Notes: generated by a model not told the origin, from the sequence alone. A stretch of 64,000 nt of DNA from Spinactinospora alkalitolerans (GCF_013408795.1 NZ_JACCCC010000001.1:6262001-6326000); one strand, 5' to 3'. Shown: positions 26,334 to 34,960, numbered from the stretch's first letter. Program-made: numbers and translations.

Positions 26334-26561
26334 TTAGCCGTTGCTGTTGCCGCACGTGGCGGTCGGGTTGGCCTGACCCTGACCCAGCAGACCCAGGGCG
26401 ACGCCCACGCCGAGGCCCTGGTTGGCCGCGCAGGACTGGGACACGCTGGTGTTGGTGTTGCTGATCTCGTCACCACCACCGGCGAAGGCGGCGCCCGCGC
26501 CGAACGTCATCATCGCGCCCGTGACCAGACCGACAGCAGCGACCTTCTTGGCGAAACGCAT
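26334..26561 (-). CDS. Small secreted two-cysteine protein, array gene 5
   Basis: 75-aa precursor. The signal ends GAAFA. The mature part is GGGDEISNTNTSVSQSC, then ANQGLGVGVALGLLGQ and TCGNSNG. It keeps the SQSC form of genes 1-3 but has the short acidic start of genes 4 and 6. The reading frame is open upstream of the chosen ATG, which is fixed by alignment with its paralogues. Confidence 0.77.
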   Translation of the reverse strand: MRFAKKVAAVGLVTGAMMTFGAGAAFAGGGDEISNTNTSVSQSCAANQGLGVGVALGLLGQGQANPTATCGNSNG

Positions 26562-26625
26562 GTGTTCTCCCTCTCTTCGTACTTCTTTCGGACAGGCCAC
26601 TTACCTCACTCTATGTATTGGCATA

Positions 26626-26699
26626 GCGACCGAAAGTAACAATAGCCAGTACGGGTCGGACGAAAACCTCACAGCTCGGCGAAATACCGTATCTTTGCC
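26626..26699 (-). promoter_or_regulatory. Paired upstream boxes of array gene 5
   Basis: Box A 26626-26647 is GCGAC-N5-GTAAC (one change); box B 26677-26699 is intact. Spacing to the start codon is 64 bp. Confidence 0.6.
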
Positions 26700-26769
26700 G
26701 GTCACAGAGGCGGCAAGGATCGAAAGGCCGGCGGGTGCGCGCACGGCGCCTTGCCCCCGTACACACGAC

Positions 26770-26804
26770 GGCGCCGCGAGGGTCTCCTCGACCCTCGCGG
26801 CGCC
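26770..26804 (-). terminator. Terminator of array gene 6
   Basis: GGCGCCGCGAGGGTC pairs perfectly with GACCCTCGCGGCGCC, the strongest hairpin of the set. Confidence 0.75.
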
Positions 26805-26888
26805 CGCGGCTTCCACCGGCCGTGCGGATGCGGTCGGTTCGCCGCCCCGCACCCGCCCGACCCGGCGATCGAACGTGCAGCGGCGCTC

Positions 26889-27116
26889 TTAGCCGTTGCT
26901 GTTGCCGCAGGTGGAGGCCGGGTTGGCCTGACCCTGACCCAGGATGCCCGCGGCGATCCCCAGGCCGAGGCCCTGGTTGGCGGTGCAGGACTGACCCACG
27001 CTGGTGTTGGTGTTGGTGATCTCGTCACCGCCCTTGGCGAGGGCGGCGCCCGCGCCGAACGTCATCATCGCGCCCGTGACCAGACCGACAGCGGCAACCT
27101 TCTTGGCGATACGCAT
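26889..27116 (-). CDS. Small secreted two-cysteine protein, array gene 6
   Basis: 75-aa precursor, first gene of the array in the direction of transcription. The signal and KGGDEITNTNTSVGQSC are identical to gene 4; the mature end is TANQGLGLGIAAGILGQ, then STCGNSNG. It is close to gene 4 in the leader as well, so one probably derives from the other. Function is unknown. Confidence 0.77.
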   Translation of the reverse strand: MRIAKKVAAVGLVTGAMMTFGAGAALAKGGDEITNTNTSVGQSCTANQGLGLGIAAGILGQGQANPASTCGNSNG

Positions 27117-27182
27117 GTGGTTCACCTTTCCTCGTGCTTCGTTCAGGACAGGCCACCTCCCCCCACTCCGCGTGTTCGGATA

Positions 27183-27255
27183 GTGACCGAAAGTAACCAT
27201 AACCGGCATGGGCCAGAAAAAAACCCGCAGCTCGGCGAAATACCGTAGCTTTGCC
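27183..27255 (-). promoter_or_regulatory. Paired upstream boxes of array gene 6
   Basis: Box A 27183-27204 (GTGAC-N5-GTAAC) and box B 27233-27255, spaced 28 bp apart and 66 bp from the start codon. Confidence 0.65.
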
Positions 27256-27292
27256 CGCCCGTGGGGACGGCAATGGCCTTGCGGCGCGCGAA

Positions 27293-27323
27293 AGGGGCGG
27301 GGACGCAGCGCGTCCCCGCCCCT
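27293..27323 (-). terminator. Terminator of the ask-asd operon
   Basis: AGGGGCGGGGACGC pairs perfectly with GCGTCCCCGCCCCT about 50 bp beyond the asd stop codon. Confidence 0.75.
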
Positions 27324-27374
27324 CGCGGTTCTCGTCACCGGGCCCACCGGGCGTGGCGGGCCCGGTCGCCCCTT

Positions 27375-28436
27375 TTAGTCGCGGGTGAACTCCCGGGCCA
27401 CGACCTCGGCGATCTGGGCGGTGTTCAGCGCCGCGCCCTTGCGCAGGTTGTCACCGCACAGGAACAGGTCGAGCGACCTGGGGTCGTCGATCGAGCGGCG
27501 GATGCGGCCGACCCAGGTCGGGTCGGTGCCGACCACGTCGGCCGGGGTCGGGAACTCCGCCTTTGCCGGGTCGTCCTGCACGACCACGCCGGGCGCCGAA
27601 GCCAGCAGCTCGCGGGCGGCGCCGGCGTCGACGTCCCGCTCGAAGGTGGCGTGCACGGCGAGCGCGTGGGTGGTGATCACCGGGACGCGCACGCAGGTGG
27701 CCGACACCTTCAGGTCGGACAGGCCGAGGATCTTGCGGGACTCGTTGCGGACCTTCAGCTCCTCCGAGGACCAGCCGTCGTCCTTCAGCGAACCGGCCCA
27801 CGGCACGACGTTCATCGCCAGCGGGGCGGGGAACGGGCCGAGCTCGCCCACCGCCGCGCGGACGTCACCGGCGCGGCTGCCCAGCGTGCGGTCGGTGGCG
27901 GCCTTCTCGATCTGGTCGTGCAGCGTGTCGACGCCCTCCTGGCCGGCGCCCGAGGCCGCCTGGTAGGAGGAGACGACGAGCTGGTCGAGGCCGTAGGCCC
28001 GGTGCAGCGCGCCGATGGCGACGATCATCGACAGCGTGGTGCAGTTGGGGTTGCTGATGATGCCGCGCGGCCGGTTGCGGGTCTGCTCCGCGTTGACCTC
28101 GGGCACCACGAGCGGGACGTCGGGGTCCATCCGGAACGCGCCGGAGTTGTCGACGGCCACCGCGCCGCGGGCGGCCGCGATGGGCGCCCACTCCTTGGAG
28201 ACCTCGTCGGGGACGTCGAACATCGCGACGTCGACGCCGTCGAAGACCTCCGGGGCCAGCGCCTGGACCTCGACCTCCTCACCGCGCACGGTGAGGCGCT
28301 TGCCGGCCGAACGCGGCGAGGCGACCAGCCGGATCTCGCCCCACACGTTCTCGCGGGTGGAGAGGATGTCCAGCATGACGGTGCCGACGGCGCCGGTGGC
28401 GCCGACGACGGCGAGGGTGGGAAGACGGTTGCTCAT
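27375..28436 (-). CDS. asd: Aspartate-semialdehyde dehydrogenase
   Basis: Cytosolic NADPH-dependent enzyme (353 aa) that reduces aspartyl phosphate to aspartate semialdehyde, feeding Lys, Thr, Met and diaminopimelate synthesis. The Rossmann motif VVGATGAVG is at about residue 11, the catalytic Cys is in ISNPNCTTL (about 135), and the substrate-binding Arg and His segments ([10 protein letters not shown]) are present. It overlaps the aspartokinase stop by four bases, so the two successive pathway enzymes are translationally coupled, as in corynebacteria and streptomycetes. Confidence 0.95.
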   Translation of the reverse strand: MSNRLPTLAVVGATGAVGTVMLDILSTRENVWGEIRLVASPRSAGKRLTVRGEEVEVQALAPEVFDGVDVAMFDVPDEVSKEWAPIAAARGAVAVDNSGAFRMDPDVPLVVPEVNAEQTRNRPRGIISNPNCTTLSMIVAIGALHRAYGLDQLVVSSYQAASGAGQEGVDTLHDQIEKAATDRTLGSRAGDVRAAVGELGPFPAPLAMNVVPWAGSLKDDGWSSEELKVRNESRKILGLSDLKVSATCVRVPVITTHALAVHATFERDVDAGAARELLASAPGVVVQDDPAKAEFPTPADVVGTDPTWVGRIRRSIDDPRSLDLFLCGDNLRKGAALNTAQIAEVVAREFTRD

Positions 28437-29704
28437 CGGCCGGTACCTCCGTAAACGACGGCCTCTACCTGCTCGGCGTCGAGCGCGAATTCGGTGTGCG
28501 CCGCGGCGACGGCCGCGTCGACGTCGTCCTGACCGACGATCACCGAGATGCGGATCTCCGAGGTGGAGATCATCTCGATGTTGATGCCGGCGCCGGCGAT
28601 GGAGTCGAAGAAGCGCGCGGTGACGCCCGGGTAGGACCGCATTCCGGCGCCCACCAGGGAGACCTTGCCGATCTGGTCGTCGTAGCGCAGCGACTCGAAG
28701 CCGACCTTGTCCTGGACCTTCTTCAGCGCCGACAGCGCGGTCTGCCCGGAGTCGGCGGGGAGCGTGAAGGAGATGTCGGTGCGCGCCGTGGAGGCGGCCG
28801 ACACGTTCTGCACGATCATGTCGATGTTGATCTCGGCGTCGGCGAGGGTCTTGAAGATCGCCGCGGCCTCACCGACACGGTCGGGAACGCCGACGACCGT
28901 GATCTTGGCCTCCGTCCGGTCGTGCGCGACGCCGGAGATGATCGGTTGTTCCATGCCTTCGCTTTCCTCAACTTCCGAGACGACCCAGGTACCGGGCTTC
29001 TGACTGAACGACGAGCGGACGTGCAGCGGCATGCCGTATCGCCGTGCGTACTCCACGCAGCGCAGGTGCAGGATCTTGGTGCCGCTCGCGGCCATCTCCA
29101 GCATCTCCTCATAAGAGATCTTGGGGATGCGCCGGGCGCTCGGCACGATGCGCGGGTCGGCGGTGAAGACGCCGTCGACGTCGCTGTAGATCTCGCACGC
29201 GTCGGCGTTCAGCGCCGCCGCGAGCGCGACCGCGGTGGTGTCGGACCCGCCGCGGCCCAGCGTGGTGATGTCCTTGCTGTCCTGCGACACCCCCTGGAAC
29301 CCGGCGACGATGCAGATGGAGCCTTCGTCGAGGGCCTCCTGGATACGGCCTGGCGTGACATCGATGATCTTGGCGTTGCCGTGCAGGGACGTCGTGATGA
29401 CGCCGGCCTGCGAGCCCGTGAAGGAACGGGCCTCGTAGCCCAGGTTCCCGATGGCCATGGCGACCAGCGCCATGGACATGCGCTCACCGGCGGTCAGCAG
29501 CATGTCGAGCTCGCGGCCCGGAGGCAGCGGCGTGATCTGCTCCGCGAGATCGAGGAGTTCGTCGGTGGTGTCGCCCATGGCCGAGACCACGACGACGACG
29601 TCATATCCCGCTTTTTTCTGGGCGACGATCCGCTGGGCTACCCGCTTGATGGCTTCCGCGTCAGCCACGGAAGACCCACCGTACTTCTGCACGATTAGAG
29701 CCAC
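28433..29704 (-). CDS. ask: Aspartate kinase
   Basis: First enzyme of the aspartate family pathway (423 aa). The kinase domain begins [11 protein letters not shown] (about 2-12) and contains [18 protein letters not shown]. Two C-terminal ACT domains bind lysine and threonine ([21 protein letters not shown] and [21 protein letters not shown]). The GTG at 29704 is supported by AGGAGC seven bases upstream; the frame extends a further 15 codons. In actinobacteria the regulatory beta subunit is often made from an internal start in frame; the ATG at 28954 ([10 protein letters not shown]), preceded by GAGGAAAG, fits that. Upstream of asd in an operon. Confidence 0.94.
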   Translation of the reverse strand: MALIVQKYGGSSVADAEAIKRVAQRIVAQKKAGYDVVVVVSAMGDTTDELLDLAEQITPLPPGRELDMLLTAGERMSMALVAMAIGNLGYEARSFTGSQAGVITTSLHGNAKIIDVTPGRIQEALDEGSICIVAGFQGVSQDSKDITTLGRGGSDTTAVALAAALNADACEIYSDVDGVFTADPRIVPSARRIPKISYEEMLEMAASGTKILHLRCVEYARRYGMPLHVRSSFSQKPGTWVVSEVEESEGMEQPIISGVAHDRTEAKITVVGVPDRVGEAAAIFKTLADAEINIDMIVQNVSAASTARTDISFTLPADSGQTALSALKKVQDKVGFESLRYDDQIGKVSLVGAGMRSYPGVTARFFDSIAGAGINIEMISTSEIRISVIVGQDDVDAAVAAAHTEFALDAEQVEAVVYGGTGR

Positions 29705-29923
29705 GGTCGGCGCTCCTGAGGAGTTGGGATCAAGGTAATCAACCGTCAAGTGTAGCGATCGTATTTCTTCGGCACCCTTGTCACCTGCGACAAGGCCACC
29801 GGCGCGAGGGTTTACCCCCTGAAGGGACGAATACGCGCGATTGCCGTAAATCGGCCTGCTAGCTCACGGAACGGCGCCGCGCGGATCCGCTGTTCGCGGC
29901 GGCGGCGCGCACCGGGAGGCGGA

Positions 29924-30523
29924 CTAGAACTCCAGACTGCGCCGGCCCTCGAACGCCCGGCCCAGCGTGACCTCGTCGGCGTACTCGAGGTCGCCGCCGA
30001 CGGGCAGCCCGCTGGCCAGGCGGGTGACTTTCAGGCCCATGGGTTTGACCAGGCGCGCCAGGTAGGTGGCGGTGGCCTCGCCCTCCAGGTTGGGATCGGT
30101 GGCCAAGATCAGCTCGGTGATCTGGCCGTCGGACAGTCGCGTCATGAGTTCCTTGACGCGCAGGTCGTCGGGGCCGACGCCCTCGATGGGGCTGATGGCG
30201 CCGCCCAGGACGTGGTAGCGGCCGCGGAACTCGCGTGTCCGCTCGATCGCCACGACGTCCTTGGGTTCCTCGACCACGCAGATCACCGCGGCGTCGCGGC
30301 GGGGATCGCGGCAGATCCGGCACTCGCTGTCCTCGGCGACGTTGCCGCAGACGGTGCAGAACCGGACGCGCTCCTTGACCTCGACGAGCGCGTTCACCAG
30401 CCGCTTGACGTCGGCCGTCTCCGCCGCGAGCAGGTGGAAGGCGATGCGTTGCGCGCTTTTCGGACCGACGCCGGGCAACCGCCCCAACTCGTCGATCAGA
30501 TTCTGGACCGCGCCCTCGTACAT
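29924..30523 (-). CDS. recR: Recombination mediator RecR
   Basis: 199-aa protein that works with RecO and RecF to load RecA on gapped DNA. Domains: an N-terminal helix-hairpin-helix ([21 protein letters not shown]), a Cys4 zinc finger ([16 protein letters not shown], about 57-72), a Toprim domain ([17 protein letters not shown]) and a C-terminal Walker-B-like tail. Its place with ybaB and dnaX follows the conserved bacterial order, here interrupted by inserted genes. Confidence 0.95.
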   Translation of the reverse strand: MYEGAVQNLIDELGRLPGVGPKSAQRIAFHLLAAETADVKRLVNALVEVKERVRFCTVCGNVAEDSECRICRDPRRDAAVICVVEEPKDVVAIERTREFRGRYHVLGGAISPIEGVGPDDLRVKELMTRLSDGQITELILATDPNLEGEATATYLARLVKPMGLKVTRLASGLPVGGDLEYADEVTLGRAFEGRRSLEF

Positions 30524-30740
30524 CGTCGTCTACCCACTCACTCACTCGCGTCGTTTCCAAGGTAATGGAGGTGGGAGGGGTCCCGCGAATCCTCGGCCCG
30601 GCAACCTCGGGCCGGGCGCCCACGGGTGCAACCCGGACCGGCCCGGCAACGTCTGACCCCGGTACCCGCCCGCATCGCACGGGCGCGCAGGCGGCCGCGG
30701 GACGGCCGGGACCAGGGACCCGACGAAGGATGAGACGCAG

Positions 30741-31490
30741 ATGAACGACGCCCCGAGCACGCAGACCCCGCAGCGCCGTTGGTTCGGCCCCGGCCTGGAG
30801 GAACTGGGCGCCGCCCATGTCGCCGTGGCGATGGAGCAGGTGCCCGTGTTCAACGACTACCAGCCCATGGGGGACTGGCACGTCGACGTCGAGAAGAGCA
30901 CGTTCCGGCAGGGCGACGTCACGGTCGGGATGGCCCCGCTCGGCACGTTCGGCACCGACGGCAGCTGGCTGTGGGCCTGGGCGAACGAGCACATGCACCC
31001 GCCCGGCTCGCCGCGCCTCGCTCCGGTCCTCGCCCTGCGCAACATCGGGGAGCGGCACGACATTCCCGAGCTGGTGACGCCGCGGCTGGAGCTGTCGGAG
31101 TTCGCCGACCCGAGGATGGCCGCCGAGCGGCTCTCCATCGCGGCCATGGGCGCGCTCGGCGCGCGCGGGTACGGCGGTGTGACGGCGAACACGGGCGCGC
31201 GCTTCTACATGGTCATGAACGACCCCGCCATCCCCGCCGCCGAGTTCGACGCGGTCACCCTGCCCCGCATGATCATGCAGGCCCTGGAGGTCTTCCCGCA
31301 CGACCACCGCGCCACCGCGACCGGCTACCTGAACCGGCACGGCTTCCGCGTCAAGCACTCCCCCGCGGGCGGCATCACCGCCGAACGCCCCGACTGCGCC
31401 GTGCAGCTGGAGTTCGACGACCAGGGACGGCTCGGCAACATCTCGGTGCAGCCGTCACCGGGCAACCGGGAGGGCTCCGCCGGGGCCTGA
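30741..31490 (+). CDS. DUF6882-like hypothetical protein
   Basis: Soluble protein of 249 aa without catalytic motifs that I recognise. The Trp-rich segment DGSWLWAWANEHM (about 74-86) with the preceding LGTFGTDG is typical of the DUF6882 group of actinobacterial proteins. Function unknown. It lies between recR and ybaB on the opposite strand, so it interrupts the usual gene order. A good ribosome binding site is not obvious (GAAGGATGAGACGCAG). Confidence 0.65.
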   Translation: MNDAPSTQTPQRRWFGPGLEELGAAHVAVAMEQVPVFNDYQPMGDWHVDVEKSTFRQGDVTVGMAPLGTFGTDGSWLWAWANEHMHPPGSPRLAPVLALRNIGERHDIPELVTPRLELSEFADPRMAAERLSIAAMGALGARGYGGVTANTGARFYMVMNDPAIPAAEFDAVTLPRMIMQALEVFPHDHRATATGYLNRHGFRVKHSPAGGITAERPDCAVQLEFDDQGRLGNISVQPSPGNREGSAGA

Positions 31491-31499
31491 GGCCGGTCC

Positions 31500-31850
31500 C
31501 GTCTTCAGTGGATTGCCCGGCCACCGGGGGTTGTGAACCCCGACCAAAGGGCTCGCGGAGAACGGGCGGCCCGCCGTGCGGCCGAAGGCCCGTAAGCCGG
31601 GTGCCCGGCTCCGCGCGAAGCACACCGGACGCCCTGTACTCCGGGCCGAAACCACGGTGTCGGCCCGGAGCGAAGGCAACAGGTCCGCTTCGCGCACGGG
31701 TGCGACGTCCACCTCAAGGAGCCTTCGGCCACACGAGAGAACCGCACCCGCACGAGCCCCCTCCTGCGGCTGAGGTGACAGACCCCTGGGGGCAAGCCCC
31801 CTTCAGACCCTCCTGAGGCGGGCCTTCAAAACCCCGGAGGCCAGGGCTTG
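31500..31850. repeat. Dispersed intergenic repeat, copy D
   Basis: No gene is supported. The segment shares GGCCGAAACC-CGGTGTCGG and CAGGTCCGCTTC-type blocks with copy C (20930-21210). Its right half is the inverse complement of copy C's left half (CTCTCGTGTGGCCG, CAGGAGGG, GGGGTTTTGAAG). It ends close to the ybaB stop codon. Confidence 0.6.
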
Positions 31851-31859
31851 CCCTTAGAG

Positions 31860-32237
31860 CTAGAAGCCGGGCAGCCCCGGCATTCCGCCTCCGGGCATGC
31901 CTCCTCCGGGCATGCCGCCCAGGCCCTCGGCCAGCGGGCCCATCTTCTGCTGCTGAAGCTCCTCGACCACGCGCTCGGCGTCGCGGATGGCCGCGAGCAC
32001 CAGGTCGGCGATGGTCTGCGCGCTCTCGGACGCGTCGTCGGGGTCGATGGCCTTGGGGTCGATCTTGATGTCCTCGACCGTGCCGCGCCCGCTCACGGTG
32101 ACCGTGACCAGCCCGCCGCCCGAGGTCCCCTCGACCTTGGCCTCGTCAAGCTCCTGCTGGGCGGCCATCAGCTGCTGCTGCATCTGCTGCGCCTGCTGCA
32201 GGATCGCCTGCATGTCCATTCCGCCACCAGGGTTCAC
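31860..32237 (-). CDS. ybaB: YbaB/EbfC nucleoid-associated protein
   Basis: DNA-binding protein of about 125 aa that coats and bends DNA. The N-terminal helix MDMQAILQQAQQMQQQLMAAQQ and the core GLVTVTVSGRGTVEDIKIDP are diagnostic. The C-terminus is a Gly/Met/Pro repeat. The GTG at 32237 follows GAGGAG; a Met seven codons later is the alternative. It is normally encoded between dnaX and recR, and that is its place here. Confidence 0.92.
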   Translation of the reverse strand: MNPGGGMDMQAILQQAQQMQQQLMAAQQELDEAKVEGTSGGGLVTVTVSGRGTVEDIKIDPKAIDPDDASESAQTIADLVLAAIRDAERVVEELQQQKMGPLAEGLGGMPGGGMPGGGMPGLPGF

Positions 32238-32306
32238 TGTCACTCCTCGCACGCGTTGTCCGTCCCCTGCGAGCGTAGCCGCTCACCGGCCGGGAGGCGC
32301 GTGCTC

Positions 32307-32684
32307 TCAGGGCGGGACGGCGAGATCGGCGACGACCCCGAAATGGTCACTCGCCCAGACGCCGCCCACCAGCTCGTCGAAGGCCGGCGCGCAGGCGGAC
32401 ACCTTCAGCGTCGGCCCGCGGTCACCGCAGCGCACGAGGACGTAGTCGATCCTGCGGCCCTGCTCCAGCGGCATCTCGCCTGCGGTCACCAGCGGATTGC
32501 GCGGCGAGAAGGTGGGGCCGGGGTCTCCGGGGCGCGCGCTCTCCCAGGCGTCCAGGTAGCAGACGCCGGCGCCGCTCAGGGACTGCCGACCGGTCCAGAA
32601 GCGCACGCTGGTCGGACGTACCGGCATCGTAGGCGGGCGACACACCTCATACGCGGCGAACCGGAACGCGGACTTCGGCGTCAT
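32307..32684 (-). pseudogene. C-terminal fragment of an endonuclease/exonuclease/phosphatase
   Basis: Only the last third of an EEP-family metal-dependent nuclease or phosphatase is left. RIDYVLVR and the final ASDHFGVVADL are the conserved C-terminal motifs (the catalytic Asp-His of the family), and GAGVCYLDAWESA precedes them. The N-terminal Asn/Glu metal site and the GDFN motif are missing. The homology stops near 32620-32680, immediately before the unrelated gene at 32762, so an insertion or deletion has removed the 5' part. Confidence 0.7.
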
Positions 32685-32761
32685 CCCTCCGGAGTCGGGG
32701 TGCGCTCATATAGTGGGCTTCGCCTATACCGCTGCCTCACGCACCCACCACGGAAGTTCCC

Positions 32762-33268
32762 ATGCGCCTGCCTCGTTTCGAGACTTACCTGAAGGACCTG
32801 CTCACCGGCGATGCCTCGCCCTCGATCACGTCCGTGCAGACGTTCGCGGAGGCCGATTACGCCAAGCGCCCCCACGGGTTCCGTCTCCAGTTCGCGAGCG
32901 GCGGGCAAGCTTATCTCCAGCTGGTGCGCACCTCGCCCTCGGACGGCTCCGACCAGCGCCCCGAGGAGCCGATCGTGGAAGGTGAGCCGCCGACGCCCAT
33001 CGAGCCGCGGCCCCTGCCGGACGGTGGCGGGCAGGTCCGCACAAGGGACCTGGAGCAGTACATCAAGGCGCTGATCACGAACTCCGGTAGCACGGAGCTC
33101 AAAGACACCGAGGGGTATTCCGAGGCTCCGGCCGAGTCCGGCCAGACCTACGGCGTGCGGGTTTTCTTCCACTCCGGCGCGGCCATCTACATCTTGTTCG
33201 TGCACACCCTGCGATCGGGGCAGGGACCGTCCGCGGACACCGAGTTCAAGGTGCTGGAGGCCGTATGA
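32762..33268 (+). CDS. Hypothetical protein with an internally duplicated module
   Basis: 168-aa soluble protein, no known domain. Two halves are alike: FETYLKDLLTGD, then GFRLQFASGGQAYLQLVRT (about 6-57), and LEQYIKALITNS, then GVRVFFHSGAAIYILFVHT (about 97-148), joined by a Pro/Glu-rich linker. This points to a duplicated 50-residue fold. The stop overlaps the next start (ATGA). The pair sits between the EEP fragment and the displaced dnaX end, and may be a transferred cassette. Confidence 0.65.
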   Translation: MRLPRFETYLKDLLTGDASPSITSVQTFAEADYAKRPHGFRLQFASGGQAYLQLVRTSPSDGSDQRPEEPIVEGEPPTPIEPRPLPDGGGQVRTRDLEQYIKALITNSGSTELKDTEGYSEAPAESGQTYGVRVFFHSGAAIYILFVHTLRSGQGPSADTEFKVLEAV

Positions 33269-33408
33269 GGATCCGCAGACTGCCCGTGGTACTCGAAGCC
33301 GGTTGCCCGGAATGCGGTGCCTATGTGGGTGACGTCGCGACGACGCCGCCGCACCAGCCCCAAGGCAGTCGAGGGACTTGCCCGGGCAGTGGTCGACCGA
33401 CGGTGTGA
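33265..33408 (+). CDS. Short protein with a Cys-Pro-Glu-Cys knuckle
   Basis: 47-aa reading frame whose ATG overlaps the stop of the preceding gene. It contains CPECGAYVGD at residues 14-23 and a further Cys at 39, possibly a small zinc knuckle. Translational coupling supports it; no homologue is recognised. Confidence 0.45.
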   Translation: MRIRRLPVVLEAGCPECGAYVGDVATTPPHQPQGSRGTCPGSGRPTV

Positions 33409-33413
33409 ACCAC

Positions 33414-33449
33414 GGCAAGGCCCCCGGTCTCCGGGTGCGGGGCCTTGCC
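33414..33449. terminator. Terminator beside the displaced dnaX 3' end
   Basis: GGCAAGGCCCC and GGGGCCTTGCC form a perfect 11-bp stem. It lies 18 bp beyond the duplicated dnaX stop codon on the minus strand, where the original dnaX terminator would be expected, and also serves the 47-aa gene. Confidence 0.7.
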
Positions 33450-33467
33450 GTTCGGAGCCGCTCGGGC

Positions 33468-33543
33468 TACACCGCGTTGTGGTCGACCTCGTCGATGACC
33501 TTGCCGCCCAGTTCGGTCTCGATCAGGGCGAAGCCCGACGGGG
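33468..33543. repeat. Duplicated 3' end of dnaX, distal copy (att-like)
   Basis: 76 bp identical to 36382-36457 in direct orientation. It encodes the last 24 residues of DnaX (PSGFALIETELGGKVIDEV, then DHNAV) and part of a stop codon; here the stop is TAG, in dnaX it is TAA. Confidence 0.92.
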
Positions 33544-33573
33544 CGGGGGCGCCAGGCTGCTCACCGAGTGTCC

Positions 33574-34323
33574 TCATCGACGGAGCGACACGGCCGTACG
33601 GATTCCCATGGAGATGAAGGGGATCAGGACGGCGAACGGCACGAGAAAGGTCAATGCCACCTGATTGAGGAACGGTGCGAGCAGGATGGTGAGTGCGCCG
33701 ACCGCCATCATGATCCAACCGCCGACTCTGTGCGAGGAACGCCAGGCTTCGAGAAGTCGACGGCTCTCCGGAGAGGATGACCGCGGCCGGCCAGAGGCGA
33801 TCTTCGGCAGAAAATTGCCGACCACGGCGATGAGCGCACCGAGTGCGATGGTCACCATGGTCATGACGGGGATCTGCTGCCCCGCGTAGAAGAGCAGAAC
33901 GGCGACATGGACCGTGGTGAACACGGGAGAGAGCACGATGAGGATGAGGTTGTGCCGCATCGACTTGTTTCGCCGGCCGCCGCCGAATTGGTGACCGACC
34001 CCCCGCTCGACCAGGCCTTCGAGTCGGAACGAGAGCGGCAGCAGCCCGGCGACCAGAATGAGTGCGGCCGGTGTGGCCAGAGAGATAATCCACCTGGGCA
34101 CCTCGGTCGCTTCTCGGTACTCCGTCTCCCGCCGCGTAGTGATGAGCTCCGGTAGCCGGTCCCATAGGGACCATGTCATGGCGAGCATCGCGGCGATACA
34201 GAAGAGTGTGACGAGTGCACCGCTACGGAGCGACGGTGCGTTCGCATCGAGGGTGTCAGCGGGGCTCGGCAAGATGTCATCGCCTTTCTCCACGTCGTGT
34301 CCCGTGGGCTCTTTCCTACTCAT
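33574..34323 (-). CDS. SdpI-like multi-pass membrane protein
   Basis: 249-aa membrane protein with about seven hydrophobic segments and no signal peptide. The first part (LVTLFCIAAMLAMTWSLWDRLPELI) resembles the DUF1648 segment, and the arrangement with an ArsR gene overlapping upstream matches the SdpR/SdpI immunity pair of Bacillus, in which SdpI gives immunity to a secreted toxin and sequesters the repressor. The ATG at 34323 overlaps the ArsR stop by eight bases; GC content is lower than in flanking genes. Immunity function is inference. Confidence 0.65.
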   Translation of the reverse strand: MSRKEPTGHDVEKGDDILPSPADTLDANAPSLRSGALVTLFCIAAMLAMTWSLWDRLPELITTRRETEYREATEVPRWIISLATPAALILVAGLLPLSFRLEGLVERGVGHQFGGGRRNKSMRHNLILIVLSPVFTTVHVAVLLFYAGQQIPVMTMVTIALGALIAVVGNFLPKIASGRPRSSSPESRRLLEAWRSSHRVGGWIMMAVGALTILLAPFLNQVALTFLVPFAVLIPFISMGIRTAVSLRR

Positions 34324-34612
34324 CTCGGTTCTGCCGCGTGTCCGCACCGGCACGCACCAGGCTCAGCAGCGCGTCCAGCACATCTTCCAGCACGGTCGTG
34401 TTGATCCTGTAGTGAATGGACGTTCCTTCACGCTCGCCGATGACGATGTCGGCGGCCTTCAAGACGTTGAGGTGTCCGGACAGTGTGGGCTTGGCCAGCT
34501 GCAGCTCACTCGCCATCTGCCCGGCGGTCACGTGATCCCGGTCCCGGAGTATGCGCAGCACAGCACGGCGAGATGGATGCGCCAGCGCCTCGTAAGCCTT
34601 GTTCCTGGACAC
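34316..34612 (-). CDS. ArsR/SdpR family repressor
   Basis: 98-aa winged-helix protein: YEALAHPSRRAVLRILRD, then AGQMASELQLAKPTLSGHLNVLKAADIVI and the wing GEREGTSIHYRI. It lacks ArsR metal-binding cysteines, like SdpR. The GTG at 34612 is preceded by AAGGACC. It is first in a two-gene operon with the SdpI-like gene and probably represses it. Confidence 0.78.
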   Translation of the reverse strand: MSRNKAYEALAHPSRRAVLRILRDRDHVTAGQMASELQLAKPTLSGHLNVLKAADIVIGEREGTSIHYRINTTVLEDVLDALLSLVRAGADTRQNRDE

Positions 34613-34960
34613 TACTTTGGTCCTTCTTTTATTCGGGAATAAAGAAAATACCAGCCGGCAAGCAGCGGGGGCCAAAATGTCCTCACGCGTCAGCGAGGGC
34701 GGGAGTCACCGCATAGGGTTCCAGCAGCTCGCGGAGAACTCCCGGGCCCTATCGGAAGCGTATACAAAACTACAGGTCAGGCGGAAGTAGGCCGGTTAAC
34801 CGGCAAGCCGTCCATCCAGTCCCACGCCACCGTCAACATGATTCCACGTCCGGATCCGGTCAGATATTCAGGCTCCATGGAGCGCAAAATCCTAATCTGC
34901 CCTCTTAGCGTTCTATTTGACTCCGCAGACCGAACAGAGATGATCAACTAGGAGCAGAGA
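34613..34960. other. Lower-GC intergenic region of the island
   Basis: 348 bp, clearly richer in A and T than the surroundings. A 24-codon frame (34877-34951, starting MERKILICPLSVLFDS) ends right at the ribosome binding site of the lanthipeptide synthetase remnant and could be a relic of a precursor gene, but it lacks the Ser/Cys pattern of a class III precursor core. Nothing else is seen. Confidence 0.35.

Noticed and set aside
24052-27116. Chaplin (DUF320) identification for the small secreted proteins
   Set aside because: Size, signal and two cysteines fit, but the chaplin core motif and the shorter cysteine spacing are absent; here there are about 25 residues between the cysteines.
24360-27255. 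A known riboswitch class in the array leaders
   Set aside because: The conserved boxes do not match any riboswitch consensus I know, and the variation between copies is too small to show covariation.
23939-27323. CRISPR array
   Set aside because: The regular spacing comes from six paralogous genes with similar leaders and terminators; the units are 450-600 bp and code for proteins.
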